Of a stretch of DNA of 34,000 nt, positions 9,492-17,155 are shown piece by piece; the first letter of the stretch is position 1; each line of letters begins with the position of its first letter. The stretch is from the NCBI GenBank assembly GCA_050249235.1, contig JBFWQW010000022.1, forward strand, positions 1 through 34,000, written 5' to 3'. The position numbers and the translations under genes were made by a program. The notes under the pieces were generated by a model. That model was not told the origin of the DNA. It saw only the letters and a program-made list of their open reading frames with translations, and searched no databases. This DNA comes from JAEKLB01 sp050249235. Lineage in GTDB: Bacteria > Actinomycetota > Acidimicrobiia > Acidimicrobiales > CADCSY01.

Positions 9492-10363
9492 TCGGCCCGG
9501 TAGCGGTCGTCGAGCGCCCGCCAGCCGTCCATGCCCGTGAGGCGGTTGCGTTCGGCCATGGTGACGATGCGATCGCCGAGGTCGGCGCTCGTCCCGGCGA
9601 CGGCCAGATCCGTGAGGGCCCCCTGCATCGCCTTCATCGCCGCCCGGGCGGCCACGTTGGCGTAGACGACCAGGTGGAAGCCGAGCCGGCCGAGCTCGTC
9701 TCGCCCCACGATCGGCGTCTTGCCGCCTTCGACCATGTTGGCGACGAGCGGGCCGGGCACCTCGGCGCCGATGCGGGCCAGCTCGGCCAGGTCGAGCGGC
9801 GCCTCCACGAAGGTGGCGTCGGCCCCGGCCTCCCGGTAGGCGCAGGCCCGCTCGATGGCGGCGTCGAGGCCCTCGACGGCCCGGGCGTCCGTGCGGGCGA
9901 TGATCACCAGGTCCGGATCGCGCCTCGCCTCGAGGGCGGCCCGGAGCTTGGCCAGCATCTGGCCGACCGGCACCACCTCCTTGCCCTCGAAGTGCCCGCA
10001 CCGCTTGGGGTCGACCTGATCCTCGAGCTGGATGGCCGCCACCCCGGCCCGCTCGAACTCGCGGACGGTGCGGCGCACGTTGAGGGCGTTGCCGTAGCCG
10101 GCGTCGGCATCGGCCACCACGGGCAGGTCGACGGCGTCGCAGATGCGGGCCACCTCGGTGACGACGTCGTGCATGGTCGTGAGGCCGAGGTCGGGCACGC
10201 CGAGCGACCAGTTGGCGATGCCGGCGCCGCTCACGTAGACGACGTCGAAGCCGCAGTCGGCGACGATCCTGGCGCCCAGGGCGTTGGCGGCGCCCGGGGC
10301 CAGCACCGGGGCCGACGACGCCAGCAGGGCTCGGAGCCGCTGGCCCGGACTGTTCTCGCTCAC
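9488..10363 (-). CDS. Isocitrate lyase/PEP mutase superfamily lyase (methylisocitrate-lyase-like)
   Basis: 291 residues from the preferred GTG at 10361-10363, which has GAGG 4 bases upstream; an in-frame ATG at 10394-10396 lacks a clear ribosome site. The fold shows VLAPGAANALGARI, the metal-binding VVADADAGYGN (about 83-92), IQLEDQVDPKRCGH (about 111-124) and ANMVEGGKTP. KRCGH carries the cysteine that acts in isocitrate and 2-methylisocitrate lyases; phosphoenolpyruvate mutases lack it. Carbon-carbon cleavage of a 2-hydroxy di- or tricarboxylate is therefore more likely than C-P chemistry. Oxaloacetate decarboxylase-like activity is a further option. The stop overlaps the start of the flavoprotein gene. 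Confidence 0.87.
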   Translation of the reverse strand: MSENSPGQRLRALLASSAPVLAPGAANALGARIVADCGFDVVYVSGAGIANWSLGVPDLGLTTMHDVVTEVARICDAVDLPVVADADAGYGNALNVRRTVREFERAGVAAIQLEDQVDPKRCGHFEGKEVVPVGQMLAKLRAALEARRDPDLVIIARTDARAVEGLDAAIERACAYREAGADATFVEAPLDLAELARIGAEVPGPLVANMVEGGKTPIVGRDELGRLGFHLVVYANVAARAAMKAMQGALTDLAVAGTSADLGDRIVTMAERNRLTGMDGWRALDDRYRAE

Positions 10364-10429
10364 GTCACCTCGCTCACGTCGCCTCGCAGGGGGCATCTCG
10401 ACCGGCGCCGCCGGGCGGCATGGCCGGGC

Positions 10430-11140
10430 TCAAAGGCCGGCCGGCCGGCCGCGGCCGAAGACTTCCAGGTTGGCGCCCCGCACGCCACGGGCGCCGCCGC
10501 CGCAGAGGTAGCGCACCGCATCGGCCACCTCCTCGGGCGCCAACCAGGCCGACTGGTCGCCCCCCAGCCCGGCTGTCATCGGGGTGCGCACCGGGCCGGG
10601 GCTGACGGCGTTGACGCGCACCCCCCGCCCGCCGAACTCGGCGGCCAGGGCCCGGGTGAGCCCGAGGAGGGCGTGCTTGGCGGCGATGTAGGCGACCCGG
10701 TCGGGGCCGCCCCGGTCGGCCCAGATGGACGCGACGTTCACCACCACGCCGTCGCCCCGATCGGCCATGGCCGGCACGATCTCACGGCACAGCACGAAGG
10801 CGGCCCGGGCGTTGACCGCCATCTCGGCGTCCCAGTCGGCCAGCGTCGTGTCGCCCAGCGGCTTCTTGTGCATGACGCCGGCGTTGTTCACCAGCACGTC
10901 CACCGGGCCGAGCTCGGCCTCCACGGTGCGGACCGCGGCCACCGCGGCGTCGGCATCGGCGACGTCGACCCGCACCGCGAGGACCGGTGGGTCGTCCCCA
11001 CCCCTGGCCGGCCAGCTGTCGGCGGCAGGCTCGAGGTCGAGCACGGCGACGGCCAGGCCGTCACCGCGGAGGCCCCGCACCACCGCCCTCCCGATGCCGC
11101 CGGCCCCGCCCGTCACCAGCGCGACGCGCCGCGCCCCCAC
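10430..11140 (-). CDS. Short-chain dehydrogenase/reductase (3-oxoacyl-ACP reductase-like)
   Basis: 236 residues of classical SDR type: cofactor motif TGGAGGIG at 10-17, NNAG at 85-88, catalytic Ser138 (NVAS), Tyr151 and Lys155 (YIAAK), and NAVSPGPVRTPM after the active site. It would oxidise or reduce a hydroxyl/keto group with NAD(P). LDLEP at the end of the second strand hints at NAD preference through its acidic residue. It starts at GTG only 3 bases after the tautomerase stop and is followed by the lyase gene, so it belongs to the same transcript. The C-terminus is slightly short and arginine-rich (GRGRPAGL). Substrate not predictable. Confidence 0.9.
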   Translation of the reverse strand: MGARRVALVTGGAGGIGRAVVRGLRGDGLAVAVLDLEPAADSWPARGGDDPPVLAVRVDVADADAAVAAVRTVEAELGPVDVLVNNAGVMHKKPLGDTTLADWDAEMAVNARAAFVLCREIVPAMADRGDGVVVNVASIWADRGGPDRVAYIAAKHALLGLTRALAAEFGGRGVRVNAVSPGPVRTPMTAGLGGDQSAWLAPEEVADAVRYLCGGGARGVRGANLEVFGRGRPAGL

Positions 11141-11143
11141 GAC

Positions 11144-11368
11144 CTACTCGAGCTCCCCGGCGCGGAGGCGGCGCACGTGGTCGAGGGTGAACACCTCACC
11201 GCCGATCATCCACTGGTCCTCCTCGGTCTCGATGATCCTGACCCAGGTGAGCTTCTCGACCGGCTTGGCGAGGATCCGGCCGCACATCTCCGTGGCCGCC
11301 TCCATCAGCTGGCGCTTCTGGTCGGGCGTGCACGAGCCCTTGATGACGTGGATGTCGATCAGCGGCAC
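11144..11368 (-). CDS. 4-oxalocrotonate tautomerase-family protein (copy B)
   Basis: 74 residues, GTG start placing Pro1 at the mature N-terminus (PLIDIHVIKG). It resembles copy A throughout: shared segments are DIHxIKG, TWVRxIETE, QWMIGGE and a final LRAGE. It is the first gene of the tight run tautomerase, SDR, lyase, flavoprotein, tautomerase, and its stop is 3 bases before the SDR start. The region upstream (11369-11541) holds a long imperfect hairpin and is the likely place for the operon promoter. The two copies may form a hetero-oligomer, as some short tautomerases do, or act on two tautomers in the pathway; both are inferences. Confidence 0.85.
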   Translation of the reverse strand: MPLIDIHVIKGSCTPDQKRQLMEAATEMCGRILAKPVEKLTWVRIIETEEDQWMIGGEVFTLDHVRRLRAGELE

Positions 11369-11459
11369 GGGCGTCCTCCTGGCATGGCGGTCGGGACGGG
11401 TGGCACAGCGTAGGGGCCGACCGGTCCGGGGTCCCGGGGCCGAGCCCGGCCCAGGTTCT

Positions 11460-11498
11460 TTGTCGCGCCCTGCACCTCCGGGGTGCGGGACGCGACAA
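11460..11498 (-). terminator. Long hairpin between the hydrolase gene and the tautomerase operon
   Basis: TTGTCGCGCCCTGCACC at 11460-11476 pairs with GGTGCGGGACGCGACAA at 11482-11498: 17 positions, 15 Watson-Crick, one G-T and one mismatch, with a 5-base loop. It lies 43 bases past the stop of the hydrolase gene. No T-run follows on the minus strand. It may terminate the upstream transcript; its near dyad symmetry also allows a protein-binding site. Confidence 0.5.
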
Positions 11499-11541
11499 CG
11501 TTCGGGTGGCCCTGCCCGGAGCATCCCGTCGCCGGGTCGGG

Positions 11542-13569
11542 TCAGCGCACCACGACTCGGACCCGGGCCAGGTTCTCGATGCGCCGGGTGGTGGCGGTCA
11601 CGTCGCCGTCCCGGTGGGAGGTGACCCGAGCCGTCGCGAACCAGGTGCCCGGCTCGGCGTAGGCGTGGGTGATCGACCCGGCGTAGGTCGACGCCGTGCC
11701 GTCGACCGACCGGTCGGCCTCCGGATAGGCGCCGGAGCCGTCGAAATCCCAGCTGACCGCGATCACGGTGCCGGCCCCGGCCGGAACCTCGGCCTCGACC
11801 GAGAGGGTCACCGGCTCGCCGACGGCCACCTCCGCCCGGGCCCCGCCGTTCGCCGCCGCCCGCACGACCGGCTGGATGCCACCCCGCTCGGCCGCCGTGG
11901 GGGCCAGCACCAGCGCGCCGCCGGGCTCCATGGTGGTGCCGGCCGTCCGGGCCGGCGCCACGCCGTCCTCGACCCAGGCCACCAGGTCGTGGAGGCACTG
12001 CTCGACGTTCCCCTTCCAGTCGATCAGCCGGGTGGAGGCGTGCACCCGGCCGGCTCGGGGGACCCCCTGCCAGGGCACGTGCTCGGCGTTCTCCAGCCAC
12101 TGGAGCGCCCAGCGACCCTCGGCCTCGCCCTCGGGCCACTCGTGGAGGCGGGGCCAGATCGACGAGTCGTGGGTGTGCTGCACCGTGAGGACCTTGCCGG
12201 TGTAGGCGCCGGTCCAGCCGTAGATGCCCATGTGGGGCGGCGGCGTGTTCGGTGCCGACACCCGCTGCGGGAACAGGGGCCGGCCGTCGACGTGGAGGTG
12301 CGACTGGGCCGGGTCGTCCACGTCGACGACGTGGCGGTACCGGTAGCAGTAGGCCAGGTAGCGGCGGTTGTCGAGGAGGATCTCGTCGCCGGGCTCGACG
12401 TCGGCGAACCGGGCGTTGCCGTCGGCACCGGTCCCGTCGGCGAGCAGCATCCCGGCCCGGGAGGCCCCGATGCACCACAGCTGGCGCCCGGCGGCCTTGC
12501 CGGTGAGGATCTTGATGCTCGAGCCCTGGAGGAAGCCGTCCTCGGCGGTGACCCCGTCGACGAAGATGCCCCACACCAGATCGGGGTCCTGGAGGGCGCC
12601 CACCGCCCCCAGCTCGCGTGCGGTCACCACCTTCGACACGACCACCTTCCGGTCGACGATGAGGTCGGCCTCGAAGGCGGCCGGGTCGTCGTGGCCGAGA
12701 TAGCCGGGGTGGCTCCAGAAGCCGTCGTAGTAGTCGGGGTCGTCGTCGTACCACTGGTCGGCGCTCCAGCCCCAGAGGCCGATCTGGCCCTGGGGGTGGG
12801 TGATCAGGTACTCGACGCCGCGCGGGAAGCCCGAGCGGTAGAGGTCGCGCAGCGCCTCCCGCTGGGCGGTGGAGAGGCCCTCGAAGGGCTGGCCCGATCC
12901 GCCCGGCTCGAGGGCGTCGACCACGTCGGCGAGCCGGCGGCCGATCACCCGCTGCGCGTTGTAGAGGGTCGAGAACGGCGGTCCCGCGGCCCGCTGGACG
13001 GCCGGCGTCGGCGCCACCGTCGCGCCCATGAAGGTGAGGGCGCCGGCCCAGACGTCGTGGACGTGCTCGATGCACATGGCGGCCCGACCCGACCCGCCGC
13101 TGCCGCCGAACACGTAGCCGTGGTGGGGCGCGGTGCCGTAGAGCTGCAGGGCCAGGTGCTGCGCAAACCTGGCCGTCTCGGCGCTGGCCCGGTAGGCGTA
13201 GACGGTGGCGTCGTCGCCGGCCTTCGGGCACAGCTCGGAACCGACGTGGCCCTGGTTGCTCTCGACCATGTAGGCGCCGAGCCCGGCGGCGAAGTCGAAG
13301 CCCCCGATGAGCAGGCCCATGGCGCCGCTGATGCTGTCGTAGCTGTGCTCGCTGCCGCCGAGGCCGCCTTCGAGCGGCTGGATGAACCGCCCCCGGTAGG
13401 CCTCGGCGGGCGGGAAGTAGAGCGAGAACCTCGTGCCCGTGCCCTCGAACCCGCCGTGCAGGTAGCGGTGGGGCGTCGGTTCGTCCCTGGTCTCGTCGCG
13501 GTCGAGGTAGGGCGCACCGAAGAACGGATCCGTGGGCCGGTACGTCGAGAGCTCGAGGTCGTTCGGCAC
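11542..13569 (-). CDS. Serine-hydrolase-like protein with C-terminal PKD-like domain
   Basis: 675 residues. GYVFGGSGGSGRAAM at about 151-165 fits an alpha/beta-hydrolase nucleophile elbow (GxSxG, Ser157), as in tannase/feruloyl-esterase-like families. The following CIEHVHDVWAGALTFMGA and later LITHPQGQIGLWGW resemble carbohydrate- or phenolic-ester hydrolases only loosely. Around 455-510 come PPPHMGIYGW, VQHTHDSSIWP and VPWQGVPRAGRVHA, which could supply the acid and histidine. The last 90 or so residues look like a PKD/Ig domain (VSWDFDGSG, ITHAYAEPGTW). There is no signal peptide, which is odd because PKD domains are mostly extracytoplasmic. GTG start with GGAG 7 bases upstream. I cannot assign a named family; hydrolase is a tentative call. 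It lies upstream of the tautomerase operon on the same strand. Confidence 0.7.
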   Translation of the reverse strand: MPNDLELSTYRPTDPFFGAPYLDRDETRDEPTPHRYLHGGFEGTGTRFSLYFPPAEAYRGRFIQPLEGGLGGSEHSYDSISGAMGLLIGGFDFAAGLGAYMVESNQGHVGSELCPKAGDDATVYAYRASAETARFAQHLALQLYGTAPHHGYVFGGSGGSGRAAMCIEHVHDVWAGALTFMGATVAPTPAVQRAAGPPFSTLYNAQRVIGRRLADVVDALEPGGSGQPFEGLSTAQREALRDLYRSGFPRGVEYLITHPQGQIGLWGWSADQWYDDDPDYYDGFWSHPGYLGHDDPAAFEADLIVDRKVVVSKVVTARELGAVGALQDPDLVWGIFVDGVTAEDGFLQGSSIKILTGKAAGRQLWCIGASRAGMLLADGTGADGNARFADVEPGDEILLDNRRYLAYCYRYRHVVDVDDPAQSHLHVDGRPLFPQRVSAPNTPPPHMGIYGWTGAYTGKVLTVQHTHDSSIWPRLHEWPEGEAEGRWALQWLENAEHVPWQGVPRAGRVHASTRLIDWKGNVEQCLHDLVAWVEDGVAPARTAGTTMEPGGALVLAPTAAERGGIQPVVRAAANGGARAEVAVGEPVTLSVEAEVPAGAGTVIAVSWDFDGSGAYPEADRSVDGTASTYAGSITHAYAEPGTWFATARVTSHRDGDVTATTRRIENLARVRVVVR

Positions 13570-13669
13570 GGCACGTCTCCGGGGTCGGTGAGCGGGACGG
13601 CCGCGGGTCTACCGCCGATCCCGCCGGTGTGCCAGGGCGGGGGTGCTGGACAGATCCGGACGCCGGGCG

Positions 13670-14488
13670 TCAGGGTGCGGGCGATCGGGGCGGCGGGAAG
13701 GCCCCGCCCCAGGGCTCGACCAGCACCGACTGGAGGGCGTGGCCGATGCGGCCCTCCCGGTCGTAGAGCGGGCCGCCGGCCAGGCCCACGCCGGATGAGG
13801 CGTGCGACTCGGCGAGATAGCAGACCCAGGGGCCACGGGGCGGGCGGACGAGGTGGAGGTCGACGTCGACGTTGATCGAGCGCCAGCCCGGGGGCGAGAC
13901 CCCGGTGATGCCGCTGCCGAAGTCGGACGCCGCCGCCGCAAGGGCCGACGGGAGCGTCTCCTCCCCCTCGATCACCTCCTGGCGGAGCCGCACCCAGACC
14001 GGGAGCGGCACCGGCCGGGCCTCACCGGCCCGACGGGCCCGCACCTCGGCGCCGTCGACGTGGAACAGCTCCGCCCCGGGTACCGGCGGCGGGAGGGGAT
14101 CGGGCGCCAGGTCGTCGGGGAAGGGCGGGGGGACGTCAGTCGACGGCGCCACATCCGGGTGGGCGGCCGGCATCCGCAGCGCGAGGGCGCGGGTGACGAC
14201 GTCGTCGCCGGCGAGGATCCGCACCTCCACGAGCTGCACCTTCCGACCCGGCCGCACGGTCGTCGTCGCCACGGTGAGGGGCGTGAGGGGCGCCGGGCGC
14301 ACCAGGTCGACCGTGAGCCGGGCCAGCACGTGGTTCCCGGCGGCCGGGGCGCCGGCGTCGTCGTGGCGCAGGGCGGCGGTGGCGGCCAGGGCCGACACCG
14401 GTCCCCCGTTCTGGGCCGTCGGGTCCCACGGGCCCCGCGTCGAGCCGGTCGGGACGTAGCGGTCACCGTCCCGGTGGTAGAGGGCCAT
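13670..14488 (-). CDS. Acyl-CoA thioesterase-like double-hotdog protein
   Basis: 272 residues made of two hotdog halves, as in TesB-like thioesterases. The first half has WDPTAQNGGPVSALAATAA, LARLTVDLVRPAPLTPL and VRPGRKVQLVEVRILAGDDVVTRA. The second ends INVDVDLHLVRPPRGPWVCYLAES, then a variable loop and EGRIGHALQSVLVEPW. These are the recurring blocks of the actinobacterial thioesterase family that hydrolyses acyl-CoA to free acid and CoA. The start is 2 bases after the crotonase stop, so the two are co-transcribed and probably act on the same CoA thioesters. Acyl specificity unknown. Confidence 0.85.
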   Translation of the reverse strand: MALYHRDGDRYVPTGSTRGPWDPTAQNGGPVSALAATAALRHDDAGAPAAGNHVLARLTVDLVRPAPLTPLTVATTTVRPGRKVQLVEVRILAGDDVVTRALALRMPAAHPDVAPSTDVPPPFPDDLAPDPLPPPVPGAELFHVDGAEVRARRAGEARPVPLPVWVRLRQEVIEGEETLPSALAAAASDFGSGITGVSPPGWRSINVDVDLHLVRPPRGPWVCYLAESHASSGVGLAGGPLYDREGRIGHALQSVLVEPWGGAFPPPRSPAP

Positions 14489-14490
14489 CC

Positions 14491-15270
14491 CTACCGTCCC
14501 GTGAACCGGGGCTCGCGCCGTTCCCGGAAGGCGGCCATCGCCTCCTCGGCGTCCTCGGTGACCGCGACCACGCCGAAGTGCGACGACACCAGGTCGAGCG
14601 AGGTCCGGAGGTCGCTGCGCAGCGACTGGTACACGGTCCGCTTGATCATCCGCACTGGAATGGGCGCCTTGGCCGCGATCCGGCGGGCCAGGGCGTAGGT
14701 CTCGTCAAGCAGCCTGTCGTCGTCGACGACCCGGTTGACGATGCCGAGCCGCTCGGCCTCCGCCGCGTCGATCGTGTCGCCCGTGAGCAGGAGCTCGAGC
14801 GCCTTGGCCGGGCCGACCAGGCGGGGGAGGTAGAAGCACCCCCCGTCGCCGGGAACCAGGCCGACGTTGACGTAGGACTCCGCGAACCGGGCCGACCGGC
14901 CGGCCACCCGTAGGTCGCACATGAGCGCCATGTCCATGCCGGCGCCGGTGGCGGCGCCGTTCACGGCCGCGATGGTGGGCTTGTCGAGGTCGTCCATGGC
15001 CCTGGCCACCCGCTGGATGCGGTCGAAGATGTGGCCCTTCCGGGACAGCGCGGTGTGCTTCTCGGCCAGCATGTCGAGATCGCCGCCGGCGCAGAAGGCC
15101 GAGCCCGCCCCGGTGAGCACCAGCACCCGCACGGCGTCGTCGCCGGCCACGGCCAGCACCGCGTCGGCCCAGGCGTCGGCCATCTCGAGCGTGAACGCGT
15201 TGCGCCGCTCCGGGCGGTTGAGGAGGATCGTGCCGATCCCGTCCTCGACCGTGTACTCCAGGTCCGCCAT
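14491..15270 (-). CDS. Enoyl-CoA hydratase/isomerase (crotonase) family protein
   Basis: 259 residues; the ATG at 15268-15270 with GGGGAG 4 bases upstream is preferred over longer in-frame starts, because MADLEYTVEDG begins the family fold. Oxyanion-hole segments are FCAGGDLDML (about 59-68) and NGAATGAGMD (about 104-113); CDLRVAGRSARFAE and the C-terminal FRERREPRFTGR are also typical. The two glutamates of classical enoyl-CoA hydratase align with Asp113 and Tyr133, so plain hydration is doubtful; isomerase, hydrolase or another crotonase reaction should be considered. First gene of a two-gene unit with a thioesterase. Confidence 0.9.
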   Translation of the reverse strand: MADLEYTVEDGIGTILLNRPERRNAFTLEMADAWADAVLAVAGDDAVRVLVLTGAGSAFCAGGDLDMLAEKHTALSRKGHIFDRIQRVARAMDDLDKPTIAAVNGAATGAGMDMALMCDLRVAGRSARFAESYVNVGLVPGDGGCFYLPRLVGPAKALELLLTGDTIDAAEAERLGIVNRVVDDDRLLDETYALARRIAAKAPIPVRMIKRTVYQSLRSDLRTSLDLVSSHFGVVAVTEDAEEAMAAFRERREPRFTGR

Positions 15271-15440
15271 CCTGCTCCCCTCGCCGCGGGCTCGATGCAC
15301 CGGGCGTCGGCGCCGGTCGGGCTCCAGCTTGGCCCAACGGGAGGCGTCACGGTGCGGGTGGGTGGGGGCCAGCACGGCGCCATTGGCCGGGCCGACACAG
15401 GATGGGGGCACCACGACCCGCCGTCGGCGAAGCTGGGCCG

Positions 15441-16223
15441 GTGGCGCCGATCGAGCCCGCCGATCCCCGGCTGCTTCCCTACCGCCGCCTGCGCGACCTC
15501 GATCTCGGCCGGGAGGACGGCCTCGTCGCCCTCGAGGGCGAGCTGGTGCTGCGCCGGGCCGTGGCCTGCGGCGCCTCGGTGCGGTCGGTCCTGGCCACCG
15601 CCGGATGGGTCGATCGGCTCGCCGATCTCGACCTGCCGGTGCTGGTCGTCGACCAGGCGCTCATGGACGGGATCGTCGGCTACCCGATCCACCGCGGCCT
15701 CGTCGCCATGGCCGAGCGACCCGACGCGAGGTCCGTGGCCGAGGTGGCCGCCGGGGCCCGCACGGTGGCCGCCCTGGAGGCGGTGAACGACCACGAGAAC
15801 CTCGGTGCCCTGTTCCGGAACGCGGCCGCCTTCGGCGTCGACGCCGTGGTGCTCGACGACCGCTGCGCCGAACCGCTCTACCGGCGCTCGATCCGCGTGT
15901 CGCTCGGCCACGTGCTGGCCGTCCCCCACGCCCGGTCCGGCCGTTGGATCGACGAGCTGGAGGAAGCCGGCCTCGACCTCGTCGCGCTCACCCCGGACCC
16001 GGCCGCGGCACCGGTCGAGCTGCTCGCCGACCTCGGCCGGGTGGCGCTGCTGCTCGGTGCCGAGGGCCCCGGGCTCAGCCCGGCCACCCTCTCCCGGGCC
16101 CGGCACCGGGTCCGCATCCCGATGGCGCCCGGCGTCGACTCGCTCAACGTCGCCACCGCCGCAGCCATCGCCTTCCACCACCGCTTCGAGACCGGTGCAC
16201 GGCGCGCCGGCGGCGAGGTCTGA
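15441..16223 (+). CDS. SpoU/TrmH-family RNA 2'-O-methyltransferase
   Basis: 260 residues from the preferred GTG at 15441; an in-frame ATG at 15402 would add 13 residues. The GTG is preferred because PIEPADPRLLPYRRLRD is a usual beginning for this group. The N-terminal part (about 8-95) is a substrate-binding domain. The SPOUT catalytic domain has motif 1 NDHENLGALFRNAAAFG (116-132), motif 2 LLLGAEGPGLS (203-213) and motif 3 IPMAPGVDSLNVATAAAI (226-243), which form the trefoil knot that binds SAM. It methylates ribose in tRNA or rRNA; which nucleotide cannot be told. Divergent from the crotonase gene. Confidence 0.9.
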   Translation: MAPIEPADPRLLPYRRLRDLDLGREDGLVALEGELVLRRAVACGASVRSVLATAGWVDRLADLDLPVLVVDQALMDGIVGYPIHRGLVAMAERPDARSVAEVAAGARTVAALEAVNDHENLGALFRNAAAFGVDAVVLDDRCAEPLYRRSIRVSLGHVLAVPHARSGRWIDELEEAGLDLVALTPDPAAAPVELLADLGRVALLLGAEGPGLSPATLSRARHRVRIPMAPGVDSLNVATAAAIAFHHRFETGARRAGGEV

Positions 16224-16305
16224 CAGGCTCGGAAGGTGGACCCGGCCGACGTCATGCGGACCACCCCCGCCCGCCGGGTGCGACCCGCCGAGCCCGGGGG
16301 TGGTC

Positions 16306-17142
16306 GTGCCTGAGATGCCCCAGATGCAGGCTCTGGCCGAGCGCCTCGACGCGGCCATCGGGGGCGGGACCATCGCCGGGCTCGACGCCATCCAGTTCGC
16401 GTCGCTCAAGACCTTCGACCCGGCGCCGGAGGCCCTGGCCGGCCGGGCCGTCGAGCGGGTCGGGCGGCGTGGGAAGTACATCGTGGCCGACGTCGAAGGC
16501 GGCGCCCGCTACCTCCTGCACCTGTCCCAGGGCGGCCGGGTGGACATCGAGGACCCGCCGAAGGCCACCCGGCCGAAGCAGGGGGTCATGCGCATCCGCA
16601 TGGTCGATCGGCCCTCCGTGCTCGTGAAGGAGTTCGGGACCGAGCGCAAGGCGGGCTGGTGGCTCCTCGAGGCGGGCGACGACGGGCCGCTGGTCGGCCT
16701 CGGGCCGGAGATCCTGGGCGAGGAGGCCACCGAGCTCCTGCGCACCTCGGACGACCGGCGCCGGGTGCACACGATCCTGCGCGACCAGCGCACCGTCGCC
16801 GGGCTCGGCCGGGGCTACACCGACGACGCCCTCCACCGGGGCCGGATCTCCCCCTTCGCGTCGCTGGCCTCGCTCGATCCGGCCGCCCGCCAGCGGCTCG
16901 TCGACGCCATCGCCGAGGTCCTGGCCGGCGGCCTGGTTCACGAACGGGCCCGCACCGGCGGCCTCCCCAACAAGCTGGGCGACCACTGGATCGTCCACCA
17001 CCGCCACGGTGAGCCCTGCCCGGCCTGCGGCGAGGTCCTGCACCGGGTGTCGTACGAGTCCTACGAGGTCACCTACTGCCCCGCCTGCCAGACCGGGGGG
17101 AAGATCCTCGCCGATCGCCGCCTCTCGCGGCTCCTCAAGTGA
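16306..17142 (+). CDS. Fpg/Nei-family DNA glycosylase (Fpg2-like)
   Basis: 278 residues. The GTG start at 16306 is fixed by the N-terminus PEMPQM: Pro2 and Glu3 are the catalytic residues of the family. Lys57 (GRRGKYIV) matches the conserved DNA-contact lysine. A helix-two-turn-helix region (AGLGRGYTDDALHRGRISP) and a C-terminal zinc finger (CPAC, 16 residues, CPAC) follow, ending GKILADRRLSRLLK. Two canonical positions differ: the Asn of GxGN in the H2TH is Arg, and the zinc-finger residue usually Arg is Tyr. This fits the second actinobacterial Fpg-like subfamily rather than MutM proper, so base excision of a different lesion is likely. 13 bases upstream of the ligase gene. Confidence 0.88.
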   Translation: MPEMPQMQALAERLDAAIGGGTIAGLDAIQFASLKTFDPAPEALAGRAVERVGRRGKYIVADVEGGARYLLHLSQGGRVDIEDPPKATRPKQGVMRIRMVDRPSVLVKEFGTERKAGWWLLEAGDDGPLVGLGPEILGEEATELLRTSDDRRRVHTILRDQRTVAGLGRGYTDDALHRGRISPFASLASLDPAARQRLVDAIAEVLAGGLVHERARTGGLPNKLGDHWIVHHRHGEPCPACGEVLHRVSYESYEVTYCPACQTGGKILADRRLSRLLK

Positions 17143-17155
17143 CCGGGCTCCTCGG

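Noticed and set aside
9488..10363. Phosphonate metabolism (PEP mutase)
   Set aside because: The KRCGH motif with its cysteine marks the lyase branch, and no phosphonate genes are nearby.
16913..16960. A third parS-like site near GGTTCACGAACG
   Set aside because: Only a short core matches, it lies within the glycosylase coding sequence, and the outer positions do not fit.
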